A stretch of 64,000 nt of DNA from Kalaharituber pfeilii (taxonomy: Eukaryota > Ascomycota > Pezizomycetes > Pezizales > Pezizaceae): contig WHUZ01000035.1 of assembly GCA_015179045.1 (NCBI GenBank), positions 186,001 to 250,000 of the forward strand, written 5' to 3'. A program made the translations under genes and the position numbers. The notes beneath the pieces were generated by a model that saw only the letters and a program-made list of their open reading frames with translations, made no database searches and was not told where the DNA came from. Position 1 is the first letter of the stretch. Every line of letters begins with the position of its first letter. This document shows, one piece after another, positions 1 through 11,483 of the stretch.

Positions 1-2815
1 GAATACAATCACCGTTCGCATTGTGCCGATCGGATGGCCGGTCGGGAGGGACACGGCCCACATCGGATGCGGCTTCGGCCGGATGAGCAGTCGGATAAAC
101 AGGATCCACAATCATGCAGAAAGGACGCCATGGCCATGGCAACGACAAGTCATACCTATGTCGTCAAGGCCTAGTAATGGCATCTCCCGTAGATTGCTGG
201 ACTGGGGGTAGCAGAAGGGAAAGTGGGATAACACAATGCGGAGCGGGAATAATATCCTGGTGAGTCTTCCTTTATCGACGAGGCGGTGGGATATAGCGGC
301 GGCGCGACAGGGCCATACGCAATAGTGCCCAGTCGGATATCAAACTTGTCGCGCTTTATCTGCCGTAGCATGGCAATCCTATCTCGCTGGCCAGTCAAGT
401 CTCTTCCGGCGGGAGGTATCATAATTGAAAGACTCCGCAATCGGGGTGGGTCGACTCTGATCAAACCTCCTCCGTTCGCCCACATGCACATCATTCACAT
501 TCACCTGCGTGCGTACTGGCTACCGTCCCTGTTATTTTTGTGCTGCATGTAGAATTCTCATGTCGTTGCGAGAAGGGAGAATGCTCCCATTCTCCTTGCT
601 TCATCTGCTTTCTCTCGTCACATCTTGTATGGATTGTCAGGTATTTTCTGCCTGTTTTAATTTTTCTCCGTTATGGTTCCTGCACCTTCGCACTCACGCA
701 TTGCCCTGGCCTGGTCGATGCCGCGGCTGCAGGCAGAAGCACGCCTCTCCAGGCTAGGTTCCTGTACCGGTGAGAGGTTTGCAGTGGTGTTTGTCCGTCA
801 GCCACGAGCTGTGATAGGGAGAGAGCGGAATTCGCTGGCGTAAAAGTAGGCGGAAGTGGGGGTGTACGGCGTAGACATGTCAAATATTCTCCGTTTGTAG
901 CATCGACATCGCAGTTCCGTTGCCATGGCCAAATTTCCAACAGCACGAGAGAAACTGCGCTGTATCGGCCCCCTGTGAGCCCGGTGAAGCAGGCAGTCGC
1001 CCGTGGTAGAGCGTCCCGGCGGCGGAGATGAAGATCACCAGCGCCCCCGTGCCTGTTGGATTGTTGAGGGCGGGGAAGGGGAGGGGAGGAGGGGTATCGA
1101 GCGTTGGCTGTAGGGCAGGGGGCGACGCATGCTTGGGTTTCAAGTTGTCTCTCCCTGAATCTTGATGCTTCTGGCTCAATTGCGTGCGCTGCGACACCGG
1201 CTATCGCATCACCAACGTCTATCGAGCGTTACGCTGGCGTATATTAACCAGTACGCGTGCCAAATGTAGCCTATTATTACAAGTATTTACTTTGGTGTCA
1301 CAGTCGCCGAACCACAGGCATCGCAACATCGCAACACCGCAGCAAGCCTAGATACTGGCCTGCATCCATAATCACCGTCAAACCACGGCCAAACCAACCA
1401 AACCAACCAAACCAAACAAACCAAACAAAACATCCCGCCATCAACCCCCATCCAGCCATCCCGCTGCTCTGTTTTCTTCTCCCGTCCAGCTACCCCTGCC
1501 TTCCCGCCCCCCTCCACGCCTCATCAAATAGCTCAGAGCAGCACCATCCACCCTACTCGCTTTAGCTAGCTTGCTGGGGTCCATCTGCAGACGGTGACTA
1601 ACGCATTAAATGAACACTTAAACGAAGGAAAAAAAAAACAAAAACAAAAAAACAACGTAGATTGGCGGCGCAAGGGCTGACGCCCACGGCATATTTCCGC
1701 AGAAGAAAGCTTCTCTCCCATTTATCTTCGTTAACATCGGAAGACGCTGTCAACGTCGAAACGACAACAGGCAGTCACAGCACCGGCGCCCTAGCAACGA
1801 AACGAAACAACGGTCCCCATTTGGTTACATATCTACTGGTGGTCCAGGGATCATTAGCCAGGTAGAGACGCAGGCAGCAAGCAGCAACGCAGCCAGGGTC
1901 ATCTCGAGGCAGGGTCTTTACGCACGGCAACGGGGCTACAGCACGAGAGACACGCACAAGCGGCGACGGAGGCAAGACAAGACCGGGCTCACAGTCTGCC
2001 GTCTGTCATTCTTGCTTCTTTCTCGTCTCCTGCTCAAGCGTTCCACTTAAGCGTTTGTCCGACTATACTAATCTATTAGGGTAGAAAGCGGGGGAGAGCT
2101 TAGCTTCAGTTTGACGCCCGAGATCCTTTCGCTCGCTCGCTGGCGAGACTCCCTTCCCCCTCTGTCGAAACTGCTCTGCTGGCCTAGTTCGACTTGAACG
2201 CGGGGCAGACGAGGCCGAGTCGGGGTTTGGTCATTCGAACAAAATTGGTTGGGGCACTTCACGCATCCAGACGCAGGCGCAGACGCAGGAGGTAGCATTA
2301 TTAGCACCAGTAACCAGGTGCTGAAAAAGCGGACTGCAACGGCCTACGCCAGCCCGTGTCGATTTGGTTGGACGATATACTTGGGGTGTGGCCATAGTGG
2401 ACTTGGGACGACGATATCGATATACTGTGTAGTTCCGTGCACCTTTCGTCGCTGTCGTATGTGGGAAGTCGAAATTATAATCTTCAACGCACAGCATCAC
2501 CTACTTCAAGCGCATACACACTCTACTATTTCCATAGCACGAAATTCCAAGGGAGTGTGTGGTGGCACGAGGGCACAAACTCAGTTTTAAAGCTGCTGGA
2601 TACCGCCCACGGGACTGACCGGATCGACTTGCTGCCCCCCAAACAAACCAGACTGGCGCTTCCGTTCACTAGGAGTGAGGAGCTAGAAGCTCGACGTTTT
2701 CTTTGTGAGGCGAAACCTCCACTCTAAATATTTTTTTGCTTTGTCTCTTTATCCTCCGTCCTGTATTTCTTCTCCGCTGCCGGCGTTCCCAAGTTTCTTG
2801 ACTGTTATCTCAGCG
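1..2815. other. Gene-free upstream region
   Basis: I see no convincing coding region here. Open frames on both strands are short, mutually overlapping and of random composition. The region holds a CCAAA-type microsatellite (listed separately) and A-rich runs near 1628-1655. Its right end must contain the promoter and 5' UTR of the gene starting at 2816. Confidence 0.5.
1387..1432. repeat. CCAAA/CCAAAC microsatellite
   Basis: A run of imperfect units CCAAA, CCAAC and CAAAC is directly visible. It is a simple-sequence repeat in non-coding DNA with no evident function. Confidence 0.85.
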
Positions 2816-4261
2816 ATGGGGTGCGGAAAGTAAGTTCCCCTTTCGTTTACTCTGCTGTAGTCATAATCAATATCCCGCGTGTATCTATAAATAGTGCATG
2901 TGGTGATTGTGCCTCCCCCATCAACAGAGGCATCTGTTTGCGATCGAGCGTCGAAGAAGCTCTGAACTAACAACTTCCCTCCGCCCCCACTTTACCCCAC
3001 ACAGGCCCTCGAGAATCGTCCCATCCCACGACAAGACACACCCACCCAGTTCCGTGGCTGCGAGCAATGAGCCAGTCGCTGCACCGCGTCAAGTAGCATC
3101 GTCACAGCATAAACGGTCACAGTCCAGTGGTCTGCCACGAGCCACTTTCCCGACTTCGATACCTGTGAACGCGAATGGGAATGCAGGGCATAGGAACTCA
3201 GTGAGGTCTCAAAATGGGAGAACATCAGCGCAGGGGGACGGAAAGAAACAAGGGGAACAGCAGGAGGAGAAAAAACAACAGCAACGATATCAGTCACCGA
3301 GGTCAACGCCCACAGTTTCATCCAGAACTAAACGGCTATCTAGTTCAGGAAATGGCAGTCTAAACGGCAGCACAAACGCCAGTAACGGTCATGCACGAAA
3401 CGGAAACGCCACATCAAACGGCGATGCGCTGAAGTCGACATCATCTGTACGGACCCTACAGCGTCGGTTATCACGAGGGAACTCACTCGGTCCGTCGGCA
3501 AAGTTGGCTAATGGTGGAACCGGTACAAATGGTAATGCAACAGCAGGAGGCGAAAGGGGCGGCAATAAGACTGCCGCTCTCTATACGACCTCAGCTACAG
3601 CCAATGTTACAAAGGTAGCGAATGCTGCTACTAGGACACTGAAGGAAATGGATATGAATAATGGAGCGGCGGTGAACGGAATGAACAAGAGTAATAGTGT
3701 TACATCGAATGGAAGCAAGCTTGCTATCCCGAGGCCAAGGACGGCATCGAAAGTGCAGAAAATGCAACCGCAGTCGCAGGAACAGCAACCGCCACCATCA
3801 CCACCACAGCAGCCATCACCGCCATTACTACCCAAAGCGTTAGTGAAGGATCCCGAAGTTGAGGCGAAGACGAAGATTCCGAGGCCGAGGTAAATTAATT
3901 TATGCTTTTTGGCGGAATTTGGAATTTTTGACGCAATAACTAATCAGTGACTGGCAACAGACAAGCAACCCAACCCCGCCGCCACATCCGCCTCGTCTAC
4001 TCATGCGAAGAACTTCGGGCAAAGGCGAGAGCGCGGAGCCCAAGTATTAATATTTCAGCAGACACTAGCAGTAGTAGCCTTGGTACAGGAGACGAGGGGC
4101 ATAGCCAGGGACAGGTCAAGGGGAGGAAAGAGGGAAGGGCAGAGCAGCAAGCGAATCCAGAGCAGAGACAGCAGAATGGACAAGCGAAGCAGAGGCCCAG
4201 GTCCATGATGTGGGGAGTCGAAGTGGAGGCGGTAGGTGTGGGGCGTTGGGCGGACCGGTGA
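2816..4261 (+). CDS. Low-complexity, Ser/Asn/Gln-rich protein of unknown function with a tiny MGCGK first exon
   Basis: Three-exon model: 2816-2829, 3005-3889 and 3961-4261, giving 399 residues. Exon 1 encodes only MGCG plus two bases of Lys5. Intron 1 has a perfect GTAAGT donor and a CAG acceptor; intron 2 (71 nt) has an ACTAAT branch site followed by CAACAG. Both joins keep the frame. The protein is mostly disordered: SHDKTHPPSS near the start, an Asn/Gly/Ser-rich middle, a Gln/Pro tract (QEQQPPPSPPQQPSPPLLP) and a basic IPRPR segment at the splice. The only ordered-looking part is the C-terminal HIRLVYSCEELRAKARARS. Gly2 and Cys3 after the initiator Met recall myristoylated and palmitoylated MGC proteins, but residue 6 is Pro instead of the preferred Ser/Thr, so lipidation is only possible. 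I do not recognise the family and assign no function. Confidence 0.7.
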
Positions 4262-7200
4262 GGGTGTTGTAGTGGTGTTCCGGGTGGTGAGATGTGCAAG
4301 AACAGATTTAATTGATATGCGTATATGCCAAAAAAGGTAATTGAGTGGGCGGTTGATATCGATTTTGTTCATGTTTAGTCATTTTATTTGTTTCGAGGTT
4401 TTTTTCTTTTTTCCCTCTTCAATTTCTTATTATTTTGTTTGCGTTTCACTCCATCCCATCTGGTACATCCTAACCTTATGTGATCTCTGGCGGCTCTGCC
4501 TGATACAAAAGTACCCCATAATATCTTGGATTTTGTATCCGCGATTACACTTATTTAAGAGACTAACCTACTACTACCCCCTTTACCTGTCTTTCTACCT
4601 TTCTTCTGGGCTAATCCAGGATTACACTTGCACTTTCATCACGATGTAAATGTCACGAAGTTCATGCTTTTTCCTTTTCCCTTCTGCTCCTTTTTTCCTG
4701 TTTTTTCCACCCCTCCTACTTGCACCTCCCCCTTCTTCCTCCTTTTTACTTTATATCTTTCTATCTATTTTCACTTCTTATGAACTCAACTAATGTCGCG
4801 ATGTGTAATGTGTTTCCTACATGCGTTATCTTATCTAGTTCTATCCTTTTTTTTTTTTTTGTTTCTCATCTCGGCTTTCGTTCTGTCTGTACCGTCTATG
4901 TGCACTTTTTGTTTTGCAGTCTGAAATTTATTCTGAGCATTAGCGAGCGTTTTGCTTTTTTTCGTTTTCGTTTTTTTTCCTTTTTATGTTTATTTTTCCT
5001 CTTGGAGTTACTTCTGACGTGGTGGTGTTGATGGTGGTGTGTTATGCTGTGCTACGTTGCGGTAGGTAAGTACGTAAGTATGTATGTATTTCGTGGACTC
5101 TCGCCCTGTATCGATCGATTCGTCCTTTTTGTTTCCTCAGAGTGATGTAGTGGGGTGTATTGCGTCGTGGTGTCGTGGCGGTGGATCTATTTTGACATAT
5201 TCATATTTCTGTTCTCTTCTATTGCTGAAGAGAAAGATTGGATGGATTTCGTGCTGTTTCATTGCGCGGTGGGCGTGCCCATGTGTAATAACATTGGAAC
5301 CTGTTCAAGAAAAGAACGAAAGAAAGTTTGCGCTAGATGTTGAGCAAAGCAAGATCTAATGATAGTGTGCCGGGGGGATGCTAGGGCCATGAAAACATGC
5401 CGTGGAGGGCGGGAGTGGTAAAGGGAGAGTATGTTGGTGGAGGAGAAAATTACGAGAAAAAAAAAAGAAAAAAAAGAAAAAAAAGAAAAAAAGATTGAAG
5501 AGAACTCTACGCCTGGTCACGAGACTAGAGAGATACCATGGTCAAGCCCCTCCTCCCCTCTCTCACTTTTCTGGACTAGGTTGGCTATACATCATATTTT
5601 ATACTTGCGCGCGTAATGTGAGCGGGGCTTACACTTGAATTCAATTTTTATTTATTTTTTCTTTTTTTTTTTTTTTCTTTCTCCTTCTTTTTCAAAATAC
5701 AAGATACAGTTTTCCAAGTATGCATGTAGTTTTTGATTAGGAGCTCGTGGATCAAGTCAGAATATACAGTTATAGCGCGGGTTTGAAAACGGTAGAAAAG
5801 AAGTTGACAATTGCTATACATCAATATTATGCGCGATGTATGCTAGAAAGTATTTCTCGTAACAACTTTGGATTGGGGTCTTGCATGCGGAGTGCTCAGG
5901 TGTAACGGAACGGGTCGTATGCAACAGGCAGGAAAGGGAGGGGAGTGGGGAAAGGGAGAGGCCGTTGAGAATATTGGTTGACGGGCTTTGCTCCAAGAGC
6001 CTATATGTTTTAAAAAAGAAGCCCGTATCGCAACACGGTTCAGGGTAACGTTATGGCCCTCCAGCGAAATGCTTCAATCAGCACTGGTGCATGATCCTCC
6101 TCCAAACAAAAAAAAAACTCCGCAATGCACACACGTACGGAGTATTGAGGGGGTCAAAACATCTACAGACCCGCACCAGACTCCACGAGCCTTAATAGTA
6201 AAGTACACTTCATACCATCCATCGGAGCACCGTTCCAGCTCCCAGAAAGTTGAGGGTAATAGCATAGCCCCGGGCTGCGATTCCTGGTCACATACCAAGT
6301 TCGATAGTGCATCCACAAGCACATGGTACGGCGAAATTGGATTCCACAGAATATGTATTTTCAGAATCAAGTAGTCCTAATGGCGTGCTTTCTGGACAAT
6401 ACGCAGGATGCCATGGATTACATTGGCCGCACTGCTGCTCCACAGCCGGATGATATATTCTACAGGCAGCACATCCCTGGAAGCAGGTGCGAAGCTTCGG
6501 TAAGCAGGTTTTCAAGTCACATCCTGTTGAATAGTAATATATTTCTATCAAAATTCCATTCCTAGACTCTCAGCAGACCGATGTTTTGAGCCTTCCACGC
6601 CTAAGGACCAAGCGATGCTAATGCAACAGCGCTATAACAGAACTAGAGAAGTAGTAATAAAAAGAGTTTTTATGAGAAAGGGAAGCAAGAAGTCCTCGTA
6701 ACGATATAAAGACGAGGTATCGATTGCAGCGGAAAAATACAGACTATACTAGGTGAGTACAGATAGGTCAAAGGAGTGTGGTGGAACTGTAAAGTAGGCA
6801 CTGCGATCGATTGGGAGAAGAAAACTGGCAGCGGGAAGCTCTCAATGGTAGCTAGGAGTGGAGGATGTAATGCAGGGAGCTGGTAGCGGGGAGTTGAGAG
6901 TGGGAGCTTGGAGTGGGAGGTGGTATGGTGTTCGGAGTTATAAATTAGCACTTGAGTATTAGAATAGAATGTTATACATAGCCCTGCATTATAAATTTTA
7001 ACTCGAACATGACAGTTATAGTTATATAGCCATACTCGAGTACCGTGTGATAATCTAACATTTCTTGCGAAATTGTGAGTGTAGCAAACGGGCATTTGTC
7101 GTGCAGATGTACCCGCTTTGCTGCCATCCCATAAACTTATTTATTTTCGCACGTTACGATAGTTTATGTCAGTTCTTGTAGTTCAAATAGCATAAATAAA

Positions 7201-7392
7201 AGAAATCAAATATATCATTCAATCACATAAACGCTGGATACAATATACAAATTCAAATATTACGAAATCGTGTCTAACATAACATCCACCATTAACTCCT
7301 GGAATAAACATAACAGGATGTTGCTTGGGCAACGATGCCCTATGCTGGGTCCCTACTTTCGCCTTCACAAGCGCTATTTCCAAATACTCATG
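4262..7392. other. T-rich and A-rich intergenic DNA
   Basis: Roughly 4380-5000 is strongly T-rich and probably includes the 3' UTR of the preceding gene. At 5455-5505 there is an interrupted A tract and near 5665-5680 a T tract. The open frames here are homopolymer-driven and not gene-like. No RNA gene was recognised. Confidence 0.5.
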
Positions 7393-8034
7393 TTACACCG
7401 TTACCGTGTTGGTCAACGTCTGTGTACTCTCTGTCCTCGTCATGTACCTATACGTATGCACATGTTTGAGCACGTCCGTGTGCACCAGGTACTCCAACAT
7501 CGTATGTGTTGCCATTTCGGTCAGGTTGAAGATGGTCTGAATAGGTGCTAGCGGGATAACGGTGTATTTTCTGATTGGTGAGTATATTGCGCTTGGAGGT
7601 GGGGGCGGGGGAGTAGGGGTATCGGGGTAGCAGAGGTGGGGGACGGTGCATTTCGTGATTTTAGTGAACGTGATGGGAACTGCGAGGGCGGAGATGGTTG
7701 GGGAAATATTAGTAAAGAAATCGAGGACAAGGAGGAAGAGGATGATTGTAGATGAGGAGATAGGTGTTGCAACGGGTTTGAATGTAAACTTTGTTGGACG
7801 GGATATAGGGGTAGAGTTGACGGAAACAAAGCTGGCCTAAAAATGGCTGTTCAGATACTTTGTGACTGTAGTAGGCGTGGTGTAGATGACTGTGGTCCAT
7901 CTTTTTACTCTTGTGTTTATGCCAGTACTAGCTCTGATAGTACACTCATCTGGAATTCCAGTCCCGGCTGGCTGAATCGTTGAGGTGATGGTTTTGCTAA
8001 TTGTAGTTGTCGATGTAGACGATGTAGATGTAAT
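7393..8034 (-). pseudogene. Thr/Pro-rich coding fragment, 3' part of a disrupted secreted-protein-like gene
   Basis: On the minus strand, 147 codons stay open from 7836 down to a TAA at 7393-7395, without a usable start. The translation is Thr/Pro/Val-rich (for example VNSTPISRPTKF, DTPTPPPPPPSAIYS, and the end STQTLTNTVTV). Just upstream (about 8030-7850), in another frame, is ITSTSSTSTTTISKTITST. Such Thr-rich stretches are typical of linkers and stalks of fungal secreted or wall proteins. The fragment ends abruptly at the foldback element (8035-9266), and another Thr-rich piece lies on that element's far side. The simplest reading is one gene split by insertion, possibly the linker and tail of the AA11-like gene upstream. 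No start, shifted frames and two insertions argue that it is dead. Confidence 0.45.
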
Positions 8035-9266
8035 GCACGCTACCGGGATATTGCGCACTTCCGGATACCACAACAAAAGGTTACTATGAGTGCAAATGGC
8101 CCTCAAGTGGGCTCAAATTGAAGCCAGAGCATGGGAGAGTATGTTAAATTATCCTTTATATATTTCCTAGGCTTATTTGTAGCACATAAGTGATGAATTA
8201 CTTGGTACATACAAAATCCTATGCTGGAAATGTTTCAAGCTGCCATGTGTTAATGATTCTATCCTGAGACCTTATTGATCTCACTGTATACTCTGCTGCC
8301 TATTTCCATGAAGTATAGGATGTTTAGTGGTGCTCAGGCTATTCTGTAAAGAATTGTGCTATCATATTGAAGCATACATCTTTGCTTATGCATATGTACA
8401 GCAATTCTGAGCTACTATACAGCATAAAAGCATTGTATGGAGAATCTCTGAGGGTATAAAATAGAAACACATATATAATAAGGTACTTGCTGAACTGCTT
8501 GCAGTACTAGTAGCTGATGGATTTGAGCCATTAGATACTATCACGTGAAATTTATGCATAAAGCATTCTAAATTCTAAGAATACTCACCAGCTCTCTATA
8601 TAGCTCTGTGGTCACATTTGCAACTATAGTGCCTGTTACTGCTATTACTTATCTTATTATCTATATCTAATATATATACATATTAATATGCTCTCTCACT
8701 ACATCCTCCATACCTCTCTACCCAAGTGGCTATATAACATCTTAATCTATTAGCTGGTGCTACCAGCAGTTCAGCAAGTACCTTATTATATATGTGTTTC
8801 TATTTTATACTCTCAGAGATTCTCCATACAATGCTTTTATGCTGTATAGTAGCTCAGAATTGCTGTACATATGCATAAGCAAAGATGTATGCTTCAATAT
8901 AATAGCATAATTCTTTACAGAATAGCCTGAGCACCACTAAACATCCTATACTTCATGGAAATAGGCAGCAGAGTATACAGTGAGATCAATAAGGTCTCAG
9001 GATAGAATCATTAACACATGGCAGCTTGAAACATTTCCAGCATAGGATTTTGTATGTACCAAGTAATTCATCACTTATGTGCTACAAATAAGCCTAGGAA
9101 ATATATAAAGGATAATTTAACATACTCTCCCATGCTCTGGCTTCAATTTGAGCCCACTTGAGGGCCATTTGCACTCATAGTAATTTTTTGTTGTGGTATC
9201 CGGAAAGTGCGCAATATCCCGGTAGTGCGCAATATCCTGGTAGTGCGCAATATCCCGGTAGTGCGC
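8035..9266. mobile_element. Foldback (long terminal inverted repeat) non-autonomous element
   Basis: Two long arms, about 8035-8500 and 8763-9266, are near-perfect reverse complements; examples are TTCCTAGGCTTATTTGTAGC on the left and GCTACAAATAAGCCTAGGAA on the right. They flank a unique AT-rich centre of about 260 bp. The outer ends carry GTGCGCAATATCCCGGTA-type units. The right end has GTGCGC at 9207, 9225, 9243 and 9261, an exact 18-bp period. The left end has about two units, so repeat number differs between ends. No coding sequence lies inside, so mobilisation would need a transposase in trans. High arm identity suggests recent formation or conversion between arms. Target duplication could not be defined. 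The superfamily is unknown. It sits inside Thr-rich coding sequence. Confidence 0.88.
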
Positions 9267-9346
9267 GTTACTCGTAGGAGGAAGGGACTTGGTCTGGATT
9301 GTCGCTGGCGTGCTTGTATTTGCTGGATTGGTAGTATTTGTTGACT
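9267..9346 (-). pseudogene. Thr-rich coding fragment between the foldback element and the LINE
   Basis: Read on the minus strand, this approximately 80-bp stretch encodes STNTTNPANTSTPATIQTK followed by SLPPTS without a stop. The composition matches the Thr-rich fragment on the other side of the foldback element (8034 downward). It is flanked upstream by the LINE poly(A) end and downstream by the foldback terminus, so it reads as an exon piece caught between two insertions. It is short, so this rests on composition and position. Confidence 0.4.
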
Positions 9347-10316
9347 CTTTTCTTTTTTTTTATAAATATCATTACTCGCGCGCCGCCCTAGGGGCTATGG
9401 CGAGATTAGGTACATAGGAGAGTAAGGAACTAGATTTAAGAAACCTTTCCGCCCCCGGAGCTCTGAGAAAGGAAAATAGGTGACTAACTTCTAGGAAAGA
9501 ACACACCGCGCCGCGCTCAACGCCCCGCCCACTCCAGCAGCGCAATCAGCGGGTCTCTGCTATTCTCCCTCGCCTTCGGCGGTTCTCTCACCGCCTGCTG
9601 GCCACCAGGCCACCTCTGCCTCCAGACTCTGCATTCTTCCCAGATGTGTTCTGCCGTCTCTTCCCCTTCCCCGCACCACCGGCACTCTCGGCTCTCTGCC
9701 TTGCCTACCCTGAAATTCCAGGCCCTGAGTCCTTTCCCCCCTAGCAGCCCCGCCGACGTGGCGGCCCGTCCCCATAGTCGCTGTAGTGTCTGTAATCCAG
9801 TCCCAGCCTGTCTCTTTCTTCCGCTCGTCGTGCCTTCGCCTCCATGCGCATTCCGGCCTCCGTGATCACTTCGTCCTGGTAGGGCAGGAGGGCACCGATC
9901 TTGGCTGCCCTGTCTGCTCTCTCGTTCCCCTCCAGGCCCTTGTGCCCCTTGACCCATATTACTGCCACGTCCATCCCCCCTCGGGTTGCTCTGCCCTCCC
10001 ACGCTTTTCTGGCTAGGTGGGCTGCCCCTCCGGGTGTTGGGCGACCTTCGGCTATGGATTTGAGCTTCTGAATGGCCACTTTGGAGTCCGTTACTAGGAG
10101 TATCTCCGCGTCCCCCTCCTCTAGAGCTTTCACCACCGCCACTAGCTCTGCGTCGTTCACCGAGGCTCTGGCGCACAGGTAGAATGAGGTGGGTTTGCCC
10201 CTCCACAGTCGTATCCCCGTTTTCTCCGCGATCCTGCTCCCGTCCGTGTAAACTGCCTTCCATCCCTGGCCTACCTCCTCCTCGACTCTTCTCTCCCATT
10301 CGTGCCACTTGGGCAT
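9347..10316 (-). mobile_element. 5'-truncated Tad1-like non-LTR retrotransposon: RNase H domain, Cys-His knuckle, 3' UTR and poly(A)
   Basis: From 10316 to about 9785 the minus strand encodes an RNase H domain with the expected acidic residues in order: AVYTDGS, NDAELVAVVKALEE, LLVTDSKVAIQKL, then VIWVKGHKGLEGNERADRAA. After a frameshift near 9785 the reading continues as RAATSAGLLGGKGLRAW and CRWCGEGEETAEHIWEEC, a CCHC-type knuckle, and stops at 9517. The 3' UTR follows and ends in a T run on the plus strand at 9347-9361, that is, a poly(A) tail. Endonuclease and reverse transcriptase parts are missing, so the copy is truncated near 10316. RNase H plus a C-terminal CCHC is typical of fungal Tad1/I-like LINEs. 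It is much more GC-rich than its surroundings. It inserted in or beside the Thr-rich gene remnant. Confidence 0.88.
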
Positions 10317-10739
10317 CTAGAATGTCGAGTGCAAGCGAGAAAATTTATAGAATACTACCCTTTAAGTATTCATGAATATATAATCAAAGGGAAGGAGCTC
10401 CCTTCCGCTAAGCAGACTGTTTTACTTATTCACACATATGTTTTTTTTAAATACATATATAATAATATTATTATGTTCAGTGGCAGGGGGCCCCTCCACT
10501 CTAGTGAGCCTCTAAGGTAGAGCGACCTCTCCTCTTCCCTGCGTGGCGCTTCCCCTCCGAACCTTAGTGACCTGGCCTCGACTCGTGATTTGCTGACCTG
10601 GATGTGCTTCTCGGAGCAGTGATAGAAGAAGTGAAGGGACAGGACTGGAGGGAGCCTCGTGGTAGTTGTCAACACGCTCCTGCATCGGGCCACAATTCTC
10701 GGGAAGTATCCTCTCATACTCTCTACCTTGCGCATGGTC

Positions 10740-11483
10740 CACGTCCCTGCCAGGGTCTGGAAACTTGAGCTCGTGATCGGTCCTTGGTACAAGGCATAGT
10801 CCAGCATAGTCCATGAATGTTCCCAACAAACATGTCAGGATGGCCACGCAAAGCATCTACGGTGGGTAAGCTCCTCTCCCCATTTTGAATGCTAACGACA
10901 GCGCAGTTCATGAAGGTTTCTCCCTCTCGATTATGCCATATCCTAGAGGTAGTTAATCCGGCACATTAGTCCTGATGCATGTATCAAAGAGCTGATGGAC
11001 TAGGGACATTAAAACTCACCATGCAAAAATAGCTCGATCTATAGAAGGCGCCTCAAGGGAAATTGTAAGGTTGAATTTTTGTTTGTTGGTCGGCTGTCAG
11101 CGCGGGCATGACAGCTCCCTCCGTAATGAGTACCTGATCCTTCCAACCTAGATTGGAATGAGCATATTAGCAGAGGAACTTCTCCACTTAAACATACACC
11201 ATCTGAACTGGAACTCACTCAAACATATAACTTTTACCCGCCTCCCACTCGACAACTGGAGTACCTTCTGACGTGCCTGCAAGATTGAGGTATCCTTTGC
11301 AGGGAAAGTCTGACCCGTCACGCTTGAGAAATTGTAATACTGCTCTGGAATCTTGTCTGAGGGCCTGTATGTATTATCTCGATGATTGAGATGTTCTGGG
11401 GTTTTCATATTCATGTGTGCCGATACCAGCACACTCAGCAACGATAGAACTACAACCAGCCTGTGAACAATTATAATAGCCAT
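10740..11483 (-). pseudogene. AA11-like lytic polysaccharide monooxygenase, decayed
   Basis: Starts at ATG 11483 with a clear signal peptide (VVVLSLLSVLVSA) whose cleavage leaves His as residue 1 of the mature protein (HMNMKTPE), the first copper ligand of LPMOs. After a one-base frameshift near 11325 the reading resumes with DGSDFPCKGY and TPVVEWEAGKSY. A GTGAGT intron (11218-11148) leads to GSGTHYGGSC, the second-His motif. Exon 2 then shows a frame change and lacks the usual SLSYD to GGC segment, resuming as NLTISLEAP and IFAW. A second intron (11019-10943) joins to IWHNREGETFMNCAVVSI, then PDMFVGNI and, in another frame, KFPDPG. Order and motifs fit AA11-type chitin-active enzymes. At least three lesions make it a pseudogene. 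A Ser/Thr-rich tail, common in AA11 proteins, may survive as the fragments beyond the LINE. Family call is from motif memory, not a search. Confidence 0.75.

Noticed and set aside
2907..3893. Unspliced start of the first gene (MCLPHQQRH...)
   Set aside because: No ATG at that position. The spliced ATG GGG TGC first exon with GTAAGT/CAG sites gives a proper start.
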